Positions 38,415 to 49,069 of a stretch of DNA of 64,000 nt are shown in pieces (within the stretch, counting starts at the first letter, position 1; the number at the start of each line of letters is the position of its first letter). The position numbers and the translations under genes were made by a program. The stretch is from Azolla caroliniana (taxonomy: Eukaryota; Polypodiophyta). The notes below the pieces were generated by a model. The model searched no databases. It worked only from the letters and a program-made list of their open reading frames with translations, and had not been told where the DNA came from. The DNA lies in assembly GCA_043228905.1 (NCBI GenBank), contig JBHGNT010000003.1:15810001-15874000 (forward strand). Reading direction: 5' to 3'.

Positions 38415-39292
38415 TGGTATCAAAGTGGTTTGGTAGCTTGATCTAGCCCATCCGCGTGTGTTGTGCTCTACTCCGATGTTCAAGAAGAACCGGTTGATTG
38501 ATATCGTAGTGCCACTACATAACTCGTGTTCGAGAGAGCAGGAAAAGAAGAAAGAAAGCTTCATCGACATAATGAATACTCAAATGGGGAGCACTTTCCC
38601 TAGCGAGAAGTTAGATAGAAACAACTTTGCATCTTGGGAGTACAAGATGCACCAATACCTTGTCGGCCAAGGCTATTGGAGCTACATCAAAGAAGATATT
38701 CGCCGCCAACACGACGGCACGAAAACTTCAATTCCGCCAAGAGTTGAACAACATCTAACAAAGGGATATGTCCATCACAAGGTACACCTTGAAGTTCAAG
38801 GAGTTTTGTGACTCGCTCAGCTCAATAAGCATCAATGTGGATGATGATGAGATGGTGCAAATATGCCTCAACGACCTTACACCACGCTTCGGCGCGATGA
38901 GGACCGTCGTAGTAGCACGAGAGAATCCTCCCTCTTTCTTGGATCTTCAATCCATGTTGTTAGTTGAAGAAAACCATGTTTGAATGAGGAGCAACGCCTC
39001 GGAAGACCACATGCTCTACACACATTCCAACGGTGGAAGAGGACATGACCAACAAAGAGGCCGATTCGGCCAAGGACGAGGCAGATGAGGTCCGACTTAC
39101 GAAAACAACTTCCAATTTTGGCAACAAGATGGAAGCCATCGAGGAACCTTCGAAAGAAGGAGAGCTTTCATTGCGGTCTGAGCCGACAAAACTTGATCGA
39201 ATGCGGATATTGTGGCAAAATTGGCCACCACAAAGAAGAGTGTCGAAAAAAGAAGTGTGAGTCGGCTTCCACTAGCTGATAACTAACCAACT
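38415..39292 (+). pseudogene. Copia gag fragment with internal deletion (unit 1 copy)
   Basis: Starts MNTQMGSTFPSEKLDRNNFASWEYKMHQYL at about 38574. Relative to the copy at 44999 about 170 bp are missing after GYWSYI, shifting the frame. The rest (YTLKFKEFCDSLSSI, DDDEMVQICLNDL, a CGYCGKIGHHKEECRKK knuckle) continues to 39280 and then stops abruptly at the LINE segment. Confidence 0.8.
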
Positions 39293-39529
39293 ACTATTGA
39301 CAATTTCATAGAGATGATCCCAATTAGGAGCATACTTGCGGGCTTCCTTTATACATGTGTCCTCCACATACATAAATTCCTCTTTTTCAATCATCTCTAG
39401 ACAATCCCATATTCCTCACTAAATTGATAATTATAGTGTAGCATGAAAATACTTGAATTGTTTGCATGTGTGCCCATCTAATCACTTCCTTCAAATGTCG
39501 TGAGGCGTGGTTAACATTAAAATATGTTA
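39293..39529 (-). repeat. 237-bp LINE segment, near-identical to 62461-62697
   Basis: Same length and orientation as 62461-62697, with only five substitutions seen by eye and no indel. It abuts copia gag on both sides and has no poly-A or TSD, so it did not arrive by ordinary LINE insertion. Confidence 0.92.
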
Positions 39530-39826
39530 ATCCCTCGAGTCGATCAATGTTAACATTGACGATGATGAAATGGTACAGATATGCCTGGGCGACCTAGCAC
39601 CTCAGTTCGGTGCAATAAGGTTGGTCGTCCTCATGAGGGAGAATCCTCCCTCCTTTGATCTCCAGTCGAAGAAAATCACGAACGAAGAGAAATGTGCAAG
39701 AAGTGTTGAATGCGGGTCTGTAATGAACGTATTCACATTGTCTCCTTTTGTACACACTAGATTTAGGCTATTTATGTAAATAGTGAGAAGGGCAGTTGCC
39801 CTAAGTCAGTCAGTATATAAATTGAC
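39530..39826 (+). pseudogene. Copia gag fragment (start of duplication unit 2)
   Basis: DDDEMVQICLGDLAPQFGAIR and NPPSFDLQSKKITNEE are the same as at 37010-37180. It is followed by the module GGCAGTTGCCCTAAGTCA, which occurs three times (about 37253, 39789 and 43563). Confidence 0.75.
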
Positions 39827-42800
39827 TATTGAGCGAGCAAGCTCAACCGGATGTGGATTGGTTGAATAAGCCAGAGCTGGATCGGTATCCGGATGGTATC
39901 TGGAATCAACCGGGCGGATCGAGGAGACGGATCGGAGAGCCGAATTCGAGTGGGAATCGGAAGCCTAGTAGTAGCCTAGACTACTAGGTAATCATTGTCC
40001 CGTAGTTAGTGTCAGTTACACATAGGAATATTGAAGTACCTGTCAGTCCTGTATGGACTTGTATAAATAGTGTTGTTTAGCATGTTGTATGTACAAAGTT
40101 ACAGAGTGTTTTGATTTTTGAATCTACGTTTACGTTTTGCTCTCTCTGTCTCTCCTGCTTATACTGCTTGGTAAGGAAAAGCCGATACGGAATGTCGGTA
40201 CTGTGGCAAAAGGGGCCATAGGGAAAGCGAGTGCTGGAAGAAGCGCGCCGATTCGGACAAATCCAAATCCGGCAAGACCGATCGGGAAAACCGGCAAGCT
40301 CACACTACACAGAAGGATCAGAAGGATCTAGAACCGGGAAGACCGGTAAAGGGCCAACCTTCGTGATGAAGCACAAGGCTAACTCGATGAAGGAGACTAC
40401 TTCCGGATTGGAGGAAGTATGGTACATTGATTTTGGAGCGTCCAACCACGTGACGAGCCATGAAGAGTGATTCTCGTTTTTGGAGAAACCGGGACAACCA
40501 GGAATTGTCGAAACGGGAGACGACACTCGTCACTTGATTGTGCATGTTGGAGAAGTCCCTTTGAGCCATGTCGGACAGAAGGGGAAGCTGATGAACGTAT
40601 TACACGTACCGACAATCACAAAGAACCTGGTGTCGGTCGGACAAATCGTCGACCAGGGGATGTAGGTGCGGTTTACGCACCTCGGGTGCTTCATAGAGAA
40701 AGAAGGCCGGATAATCGCGCAAGGGCGCAGAGAAGGGAGGATGTTCATCCTCAACACCAATGGCGTCAACACTGCCATGTTTGCCAAAGGACAGAAGATT
40801 GAATCGGACATCGACCTTTGGCATGAGCGGATTGGCCACGTCAACTACCGAGGCTTCAGGACCTGCAAACGAAACAAGTTGTTTTCAATTTGCCGAAATT
40901 TAGCGGCCGAAAGGCCGAAATTTGTGAAGCCTGCCAACTTGGGAAGCAACACCGGCTTCCATTCCCCACTGAATGAAACCAGAGCCATAACAAGCTCGAT
41001 TTAATCCATTGGGATGTATGGGGACCAAGACAAAATGTTAGTCTTGGTGGTAGTCGGTATTTCGTCTCCTTCATCCACGACTACAACCGACACACGTGGA
41101 TTTACCTCATTGAGAAGAAAAGCGAAGTCTTCGACTGTTTCTGCAACCTTCAAAGTTTAGTCGAAAGGGAAACGGAGAGGAAGATCAAGTGCCTGCGGTT
41201 GGATGGTGGAAGCTTCGGATATTCGGCAACATCGGAAGAAGCTAGATCCGAAGTCGGAGAAATGCAGCCTAGTCGGTTACTCGCATGAGCAAAAGGGGTA
41301 TAAGTTCTATAATCCCCGGACGAAGCAGGTCTGAGTAAGATGAGATGTTGAGTTCGACGAGACGACATCGTGATATTCTCTACCGACTCCGACTTCCGAC
41401 TTTGACCCAATCCCGGAGGATGAGGCCAGTGAGCCTGAACCGGTCCAGATAGAAGATGATGAGCTAGAGACTCTAGAAGAGAGTCCGGAATCATTTCGTT
41501 TGAGCGGACCGAACGAGCGACTGGGTCAAAGTGACCAGTCGGATGAGGAACCAACGAGTAGTGGAGACTCTGCCGTGCTCTCCTCACGCAAGGAACCGAG
41601 GAGACGGTTCTCACGCAAAGAGAAAGGGAAGAAAAAAATATCAGAATATGAAGCCGACAACGTTGAGTTGGATCGGAGCGAATCCGACTTCGGAGCGGTG
41701 TGCCGGCTTAAGAAGTCGCTTTACGGCTGTAAGATGGGGTTTGTGACCTCTAAATCTGACTCATCGTTGTTCATCTAGCAAGGTCCGGATGGTCCGGTTT
41801 GCATCTTACTTTATGTAGATGATTTAGTCATCACCTGACCCGGACTCAATGAAATCGACCGTGTCAAGGCCCAACTATCGGATGCATTTGAGATGAAGGA
41901 TCTGGGGGACCTTCATTATTTCCTTGGGATCGAGGTGATCCGAACCCCCGACGTTGCTCTCACAACAACACTATGTGTTGAATATGTTGTACAAGTTTGG
42001 CATGACGGAATGCCGACCTATCTCCACACCCCTGGACCAGAACTAGAAGCTCCGTCCCAACTTTGGACCGGCTTGCGATGAGAAACGGTTCTGACAAATA
42101 GTCGGAAGCTTGATATACTTGACAATCACCCGACCCGATATTAGTTATCCTGTCAGTGTGATCAACCAGTTCATGCAGAAGCCGACTGTGGAGCACCTTT
42201 AGTGCGCGCATCGAATATTGCGGTATGTGAGCAGCACGAAGGACCGGGGACTGTTATACTGGCATGGTATAACTGAAGAGCTAGTCGGATACACATATGC
42301 CGACTGGGCTAGTGATGCATCGGATCGCCGATCCACCTCCGGTTACAAGTTTTCTCTAGGTAGCGCGGTTGTTGCGTGGAGCAGCAAAAAGTAGCCAACA
42401 GTGGCTCTGTCGAGCATTGAGGCTGAGTACCACGGCGCTACCAATGCCACCTGTGAAGCCATCTAGCTTCGGCGACTACTGTGAGATCTCCGGATCAAGG
42501 TGCCGACCCCGATCCTAATCTACTGCGACAACATAAGCATCATACAACTAGCCAAGAACCCCGTGTTCCATGCTCGAACAAAGCACATAGAAGTGCATTA
42601 TCATGAGTGAACAGGTCCTGAGCGGTGAAGTCGAACTTCGGTATGTTCAGACGGATCGGCAGGTTGCTCACATCTTCACCAAACCGCTCGGATCAGACAA
42701 GTTGCAGCACTTCACCGAAATGCTTGGTGTTCAACATCTCGACGTGCCACACTTGAGGGGGAGAACAGGCACAAGCAAAGACAAAGAAACCAGTGCCATA

Positions 42801-43540
42801 ATGGGCAAAGGCAAAGAAATCGGTGCCATAACGGGCAAAGACAAAGAAATAGCTGATGGCACTGGACTAGGACCTGGAAAGGGAAGAACCAACAAAGGGG
42901 GAGACAAAGGGAAAAAGGAAGTCGAGTCGATGAAGGAAGTCGGCACATCCGAACAAGTCGGAACGAGCGGCATCGGTGGCAGAGTCAAGAAGGATAGAGC
43001 CAACCGGAAGGAGAAGGCCAAGAGACGGACATGGTCTGATGTGGTGAGGGTCCTGAAACCGGAAGGCTAATTGGAGAACATCGACTCGGACAAGAGCGGG
43101 AACGAATCAGAGACAGCCGATTCGCTTCAATTGTTGGATTCAGAGGAGCCGGATCAACTAAAGGCCAAGCAAACACGGACGCAGCGGAGGTCGACGCCAA
43201 CACGAAGGAACCGACGGGTCGACAAGTGCCGGAGTCGCAACAATGAGGGAGCTGAAATGGGCCTGTTGAGTAGACAAGCTGACCGAGGAGGTCGAGGTGC
43301 GCAGAACCAGATGGGTTGCGGCAAACAAGACAGGATCGGACGAGGAGCGCAAGCAAGGCGGACTGATGCTAGGAGCCGGGTAGAAGAACCGGTTGCACGG
43401 ACACTAACACCACGATATGACCTCAAGTTGAGCTTGAGGGGGAGTGTTGAGCTAGCAAGCTCAACCGGATCCGGATCGGCTGAATAAGCCAGAGCCAGAT
43501 CAACATCTGGAAGGATGAGCCGGAACACATTGTGAGAAGG
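39827..43540 (+). mobile_element. Degenerate copia element of a third family
   Basis: Begins with an LTR-like segment (TATTGAGCGAGCAAGCTCAACCGG..., 39827 to ~40170, TATA at about 40061) and ends with the start of a matching LTR (TGTTGAGCTAGCAAGCTCAACCGG, from 43445) preceded by the purine tract TTGAGCTTGAGGGGGAG. Inside: zinc knuckle CRYCGKRGHRESECW (about 40183-40245), protease region VWYIDFGASNHVTSHEE (about 40419), an eroded integrase, RT remnant with YVDDLVI followed by a stop (about 41812), and RNase H (YADWASDASDRRSTSGYKF) to KPLGSDKLQHF (about 42690). gag and most of integrase are deleted and many stops occur. The same ~58-bp module flanks both ends, which is too long for a TSD and suggests recombination at the edges. 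Confidence 0.78.
42603..43070 (+). pseudogene. RNase H end plus lysine-rich extension of the third copia
   Basis: A 155-residue frame joins the RNase H terminus (QVAHIFTKPLGSDKLQHFTEML) to a repetitive, Lys/Gly-rich tail containing near-tandem KGKEIGAITGKDKEI units (about 42790-42860). Such a tail is not part of normal copia pol. It may be a non-coding spacer that happens to be open or an added basic domain. Confidence 0.5.
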
Positions 43541-44269
43541 CTATTTACGTAAATAGTGAGAAGGGCAGTTGCCCTAAGTCAATCAGTATATCAACTGGTT
43601 TTGTAACCTAGTTTGGTGGTTGGTTGGAATACTATCTATCTTGTGCCTAATAATCTCTCTTTCTAGCTGTGTCTTGTTTCTCTGTTTCTATTTCAAATGC
43701 CATCAATCTACATTGCTTTCATCCACTTATGATCCTTACCGTAGGAGGGTGATGATTTGTTCTGCACGACACGACTCCGTTCTCAACAAGAAGGACACAT
43801 GCTTTATTCGAACTTGGATGGAGGAAGGGGATAAATCCATGGAAGCAATGGCTGATTTGGCCATGGCCGACACAACCAGGAACAACCCTACAAACAAAAT
43901 TTTCTACCACCGGCAAGATTTTGCAAACACGCGAGGTGGAGCGTCTCAAAGGGGGAGCAATCATGCGGGACTAACCGACAAAAAAACTTTGTCCAATGTG
44001 GATATTGTGGCAAATTCGGCCACTATGAGGCAGAGTGCCATAAAAAGAAGAGTGGGGTTAGCCTTCACAAGCCGACAACTCAATAACTATGCCTCCAACT
44101 ATGACTACAATGATCGTGGCAGAATGTTTGTAATAACGCACAAGCGAACTCAATGTCGGGCTCCAAGCCGACCCACACCTCCAACTCAGAAGATGTATGG
44201 TTTGTTGAGTCATGTGCATCCAATGACATGACACCTCATAAAGATTGGTTCTGAGAGCTACAAACAAGG
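43541..44269 (+). pseudogene. Linker and copia zinc-knuckle/protease fragment (unit 2 copy)
   Basis: Parallels 37228-37800: the GCAGTTGCCCTAAGTCA module, a TTGTAACCTAGTTTGGTGG stretch, then knuckle and protease fragments (43857-44265). Unit 2 has an extra ~140 bp (about 43690-43850) absent from unit 1. Confidence 0.65.
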
Positions 44270-44412
44270 GGGCATCGCTAAACCCCATTCTATTGTAGTG
44301 AGACATTTGTTTATTGATTCGATGAACCTGAAACTTTGAGGAAATGCTTTTGGATATTTTCAAACTCTTTCCAAATGGATTTAAGGTGACACTATCACCC
44401 CCCCATAAACAA
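44270..44412 (-). pseudogene. LINE piece 3 (C-terminal), left of the copia element
   Basis: On the minus strand, IWKEFENIQKHFLKVSGSS and a preceding LLYGG-like join with the sequence at 51186 onward. Removing the copia plus one copy of the 5-bp flank restores a continuous LINE-like reading across the site. Confidence 0.55.
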
Positions 44413-44841
44413 TGTTGCGAATCAAGCTCAATCTAACATTGTGTGTGAACACACCCTTTGAGAATCTATGTGCTCTCAAAGGTCAAGAGTCACACCACTC
44501 TCTACACATTAACTATGTGTCATAGAATCATATTCTATGACACATAACTAATGAGTTCCATATTCCCCATGACTAATGAGTCTTCACATTCCTGAAGGTT
44601 CTAGAGAGAAAGTGGACATTGTAGTGAGTTAATGAAGAGTGAGGGTGACCTTATATAAAGCACCCTCCTCTTACTTCATAGAGTATTCTCCTTGTTAATA
44701 TACATCTTCTTCTTGAGTATTCTATTTTCCATTCTTTCATCTATCTATCTTGTGTTTTCTCTTCTCTCATCTCTTTCCTCTCACACATACACATAACACA
44801 CATCTCTTCTGTTGCACAAGAGTCATATCCGATTCTTTACA
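44413..44841 (+). repeat. 5' LTR of the + strand copia
   Basis: 429 bp, TGTTGCGAATC...TTTACA. It carries a 15-bp perfect-arm palindrome (44514-44528/44532-44546), a four-unit heat-shock-type array at 44589-44606 and a TATATAAAG box at about 44652. Confidence 0.92.
44589..44606 (+). promoter_or_regulatory. Heat-shock-element-like array in copia LTR
   Basis: TTCctGAAggTTCtaGAG: four alternating 5-bp units at exact HSE phasing, only the last base off consensus, ~46 bp upstream of the TATA box. Conserved at 38121-38138 and, with one change, at 50892-50909. Confidence 0.6.
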
Positions 44842-44998
44842 TGGTATCAATGTGGTTTGGTAGCTTGATCTAGCCCATCCACGTGTGTTGTGCTCTACTC
44901 TGACGTTCAAGAAGAACTGGTCCATCAATATCATAGTGCCACTACATAGCTCGTGTTCGAGAGAGAAGGAAAAAAAGAAAGAAAGCTTCATTGGCATA

Positions 44999-45850
44999 AT
45001 GAATACTCAAATTGGGAGCACTCTCCCTACGGAGAAGCTAGATAGAAACAACTTTGCATCTTGGGAGTACAAGATGCACCAATACCTTGTCGGCCAAGGC
45101 TATTGGAGCTACATCGAAGGAGCACAAGAAAATCGACCCAACCCAATGACTCTTGACTACTCAAGATGGGAGCAAGCGGCAAGCCGAGTGATGTATTGCG
45201 TGGCGACATGTGTTCGTGACCACATGTTTGGCTACATTCGAGAAGTCAAGACGCCGAAGGAAGCATGGGAGAATCTCAAGAAGATATTCACCATCAACAC
45301 GATAGCATGAAAGCTTCAACTCCGCCAAGATTTGAACATCCAACAAAGGGATATGTCCATCTCAAGCTACACCTTGAAGTTCAAGGAGTTTTGTGACTTG
45401 CTCGGCTCAATAAGCGTCGATGTTGATGATGATGAGATGGTGCAAATATGCTTCAGCGCGATGAGGACCGTCGTACTAGCATGGGAGAATCCTCCCTCTT
45501 TCTTCGATCTTCAATTCATGTTGTTAGTTGAAGAAAACCATGTTTGAATGAGGAGCAATTCCTCGGAAGACCACATGCTCTACACACATTCAAACGGCGG
45601 AAGAGGACATAACCGAGTAAGAGGCCAATTCGGCCAAGGACGAGGCGGACAAGGTCTGACTTACGAAAACAACTCCCAATTTCGGCAACAAGACGGAAGC
45701 CATCGAGGAACCTTCAAAAGAAGGAGGAGCTTTCATTCCAGTCTGAACCGATAAAACTCGATTGAATGCGGATATTGTGGCAAAATTGGCCACCACGACG
45801 AAGAGTGTCGAAAGAAGAAGCGCGAGTTGGCTTCTACTAGCCAACAACTA
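44999..45850 (+). pseudogene. Copia gag with zinc knuckle
   Basis: MNTQIGSTLPTEKLDRNNFASWEYKMHQYLVGQGYW opens the frame. A stop at 45307-45309 interrupts before KLQLRQ. Then YTLKFKEFCDLL, DDDEMVQICF, NPPSFFDLQ, a Gly/Arg-rich stretch (GGRGHNRVRGQFGQGRGGQG) and a CGYCGKIGHHDEECRKKK knuckle. It would package element RNA if intact. Confidence 0.85.
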
Positions 45851-47216
45851 ACCATCTATGCCACAAATTTTGACTATGACGTCCATGGCGGAATGTTCGT
45901 GATGAGACATAGAGAAAATTCTACGTTGGCTTCTACTTCAACTAGTGCCTCCAGTCCGGAGGACGTATGGTTCGTAGACTCCTGCGCCTCGAACTATATG
46001 ACGTCTCATCAAGAATGGTTTCGAGAACTTCGTGAGCCGGATCGAACCGGCTATATCAAAACCGGAGACGACACTACTCACCAATTCGGCACATCGGCAA
46101 TGTTCCATTTGGCAAAGAAGCTAACCAAAATTATATTAAGAATTTCTTGCATGTACCGACCATCACAAAGAATTTGGTCTCCATCGGCCAAATTGTTGAG
46201 CAATGGATGCAAGTTCGATTTAATCAAGGCAGTTGCTTTATCGAGAAAGAGGGTCAACTCATCGCTCGCAGACGAAGAGAGGGCCGAATGTTCATTCTCG
46301 ACTCGCACGAGATGAAATCGGCCATGTTTGCACCAAAGCCGACACTGACATAGAGTTGTGGCACATTGTCAAGTGGATTGGCCACATCAACCTCCGAAAG
46401 CTCAAGGCAATGCAATTGAAAGGAGTCGTCATTAGACTCCCGAACTTCAAAGAGAAAGAGATTGAAGGCGTATGTGCAACTTGCCAATTCGGCAAGCAAC
46501 ATCGGCACCCATTTCTGAAGGAGAGGAATGTGAGCAAAGGCGTACTTGATGTAATTCATTCCGATGTATGGGGACCAGCTCAAACGACTACATTCGGTGG
46601 ATGACGATACTATGTGGCCTTTATAGACGACTTCTCCAAGCACACCTAGATCTACCCCATGCGACAAAAGAGTGAAGTGTTCAGACACTTCCAAAAATTC
46701 AAGAGTGGCATTGAAAAAGAAACAGGTCGACATGTACGACGTCTTCGGTCAGATGGAGGAAAAGAGTACTTTAACGATTTTTTGGCTTTTCTTCAGAAAG
46801 AAGGAATTCGGCGAGCGTTTTCATGTCAACATACGTCACAACAAAACAAAGTAGCCAAACAAAAGAATTGGCACATCCTCGAAGTAGCATGGGCCATGCT
46901 TAATGAGAAGCACATGCCGAAGTTGTACTGGGCAAAAGGCGCCAACACAACCGTCTAGCTAATGAACCGGTGTACACCATTTGGCGTGAATGAGGTTACC
47001 TCATATGACATGTTCGGATATTCGGTTCCATTGCATACGTGCACATCCCTAACGAGAAGCGACAAAAGCTCGACCTGAAGTTGGAGAAATGTATCCTCGT
47101 AGGATACTCATTGGAGCAAAAACGGTACAAGTGTTATAACCCCTAGACTCAGAAGGTTCATGTGAGTCGAGAAGTAGTCTTCGACGAATCAGCCTCATGG
47201 TACGAACCCAAGCCAA
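45851..47216 (+). pseudogene. Copia protease and integrase (broken)
   Basis: VWFVDSCASNYMTSH shows the protease site with the conserved Gly replaced by Cys. WIGHINLRKLKAMQ and VCATCQFGKQHRHPF form the pre-integrase HHCC zinc. HSDVWGPAQT, then stops in the core, RLRSDGGKEYF, and EVAWAMLNEKHMPKLYWAK. The frame ends where the hAT-like element is inserted at 47225, inside the pol linker. Confidence 0.85.
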
Positions 47217-47285
47217 CTCCTCCCCATGGTTGTTTACGTACCCGTATTTAACATTTAAATGGGATAGACATGACAACAACAATCA

Positions 47286-47346
47286 TGTCAAGATTTGAAC
47301 TCTTGACCTCTTATATATAGTTAAGTGTTGTGCTCTAACCAACACG
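47286..47346 (-). repeat. tRNA-like A/B-box module in the solo LTR
   Basis: Minus strand: GTTGGTTAGAGCACAAC as A box/D arm (about 47327-47343) and GGTCAAGAGTTCAAATC as T arm/B box (47291-47307), with stem GTCAAGA/TCTTGAC. It reads opposite to the LTR. Confidence 0.55.
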
Positions 47347-47423
47347 TCCAAATATATGGTCATGTTATATATATCTTAGTAGATTATTAGTAGATTATAT
47401 ATTTCAAGTCACAGGAGTTTTTA

Positions 47424-47486
47424 GAAAGTTCTAGAACTACAAGGTTCTAGAGGGTTCTAGAATATTCTCTCGAATATTCTAATGCA
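47424..47486 (+). promoter_or_regulatory. Heat-shock-element arrays and TATA in the solo LTR
   Basis: GAAagTTCtaGAA (three exact units) at 47424-47436 and TTCtaGAAtaTTC (three exact units) at about 47456-47468, followed by another GAAtaTTC. TATAAAT begins at 47504. Confidence 0.65.
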
Positions 47487-48574
47487 TGTACTTAGACTCA
47501 CAGTATAAATACTTGTAACCTCCTTGGTCCCTTTCAAGGGATTCAATGCTAGTCATTGACACATCAATCTAGTATTATCGTCTCGCCCCATCTTGTCTCC
47601 TTCATCTTCATATTTCTCTTCATGCTCTCCAGTTAACCCTAGCTTCCTATGTTCATAGTCTTGTCGTCCACAGCTTCTAGAGTTCCTAGCCTTGTCACTT
47701 CCGGTTCCACTTATCAGTCGTAGCCTCGTCATCCATGCTCCGTAGTAGTCTGTGGTTGGTGTGTCTGTGACATTAAATACGTATAGTACCTCATCATTTG
47801 TATAGTATGTACTATACCTCAATGTTGTTCAGTCAAATATCATGTACATTTGTCCAATACGGTATTTAACGTATTTATAAAAAAACAGGTATAATATGTA
47901 TTTATAAAGAAAATGTAAGTAAAACCCCAACAAAAAGCAAAAGAAAAAAACGATTTTAGTGAAAAAGAAACCAAAGGAAGGAAGAAAGAAGAATAGAAGA
48001 GACGACGATGAAAGAAGAAGAAGAAGAAGAAGAGAGAAAAGAAGACATAAACTTATCCTTACTCTGAGTGTGATAATCGTAGAAGATAGAAGAAGAAGAA
48101 TCTAAGAAAACGAAGAAAAGAGAAACCTATCATGAGTGTGATAATCGTAGACGATTCCTCAATCTATGAAGGCATAATTGTAAATAATTACAATTTGAAG
48201 TAGAACATCATGATACACACTTACACTGATTTATAGAATAAGGGAATGTCAACATCCATATTACTACAAATATTTTAGGATGTGAAATGTTCAAATGTCT
48301 TATATGCATTTTAGGATGTAGAACTATATTGTACATCACAAAATTGTGTAAACATAGATGTTTTTTACAATATTATAGATATTGTTTAGAAAGGTAGATA
48401 ATTTTCAAACTCTAGATGTATTTAACGTACTATACGTAAAATATGTATTTTATAAGTATTTAACATATTAAGAAAACGTATTTAATGTATTTTTAAATTG
48501 GGAAATACTGTTCGCGTATTAATACGTTATATATGTATGGGATCCGTACCGTACCTAACAACCTTGCTCCTCCC

Positions 48575-49069
48575 GAATCATTTCTAGTTGACTTGGAATC
48601 CACTAAACAAGAGATAGAAGATGGAGATCGACTCAAACACATGTTCGAAGAAATTCTGATTATGACAAGGCTTAGTGGGCCACAAGAGCTCCCGAGCAAC
48701 CAAAGCACATCTCGGCCTAGTCCGAAGATGGACAAAGGAAAGGTGAAAATGCCGGAGCATGAAGATGATCAATTCGACGACAACGAATCGACTCACTCCC
48801 TCGACAGTAAGTTTGGTGGCTTCGATGTACCAATCATGAAGACACTTGGCGTAAAGAAAGCCATTGCCACGGCAAACGAAAAACTCTGTCGCTCCACCCG
48901 TGAGAAGAATACTGTTAGCCGATTCGGCGACAACGATTGCCTTTATGATGAAGGTGGTGACAATTCGAGAACCAAAAAGTTTTTCAAAAGCAGCCAAGGA
49001 TGCACGATGAACGAGGAGATGCGGGCACTATGCAAGAACGAGACACTCACCGCACAAGAAGGCAATTGA
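48575..49069 (+). pseudogene. Copia pol linker downstream of the hAT insertion
   Basis: LDPESTKQEIED-like and DDNESTHSLDSKFGGFDVP, matching the linker of the minus-strand copia (6559-6981). A frameshift follows at about 49060. Confidence 0.75.

Larger units (their letters stand above)
36988..39529 (+). repeat. Unit 1 of a tandem duplication (internally deleted copy)
   Basis: The order gag fragment (36988-37285), linker, copia zinc-knuckle/protease fragment (37388-37800), LINE piece (37803-37946), copia LTR plus gag (37947-39292), LINE piece (39293-39529) is repeated, in the same order and orientation, from 39530 onward, with further elements in between. At 39529/39530 the LINE sequence joins directly to AATCCCTCGAGTCGAT, the same bases that start unit 1 at 36989. 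That is the junction expected of a head-to-tail duplication. Confidence 0.65.
47260..47771 (+). repeat. Solo LTR nested in the hAT-type element
   Basis: 512 bp starting TGGGATAGACATG and ending GTCTGTGACA, flanked by ttaaa on both sides (47255-47259 and 47772-47776). No internal retroviral part remains, so it probably formed by LTR-LTR recombination. It contains TATAAAT at 47504-47510, heat-shock-type arrays at about 47424-47486, and an antisense tRNA-like module near its 5' end. Its layout resembles the chromovirus LTR at 60378. Confidence 0.82.
47225..48566. mobile_element. Non-autonomous hAT-type transposon (MITE-like) holding a solo LTR
   Basis: Flanked by identical 8-bp repeats ctcctccc (47217-47224 and 48567-48574). 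The ends are inverted: CATGGTTGTT at the left and, in reverse complement, CAAGGTTGTT at the right, with further loose similarity (ACGTAC/GGTACG). An 8-bp TSD with CA-starting short inverted repeats fits the hAT superfamily. Without the solo LTR it is ~825 bp, very AT-rich, with no transposase, and it would depend on enzymes in trans. Copia coding resumes at once on both sides. Confidence 0.82.

Noticed and set aside
47225-47300. LTR start at TGTCAAGATTTG (47286) for the solo LTR
   Set aside because: That start gives no matching flank; starting at 47260 gives TG...CA ends and an exact ttaaa duplication.
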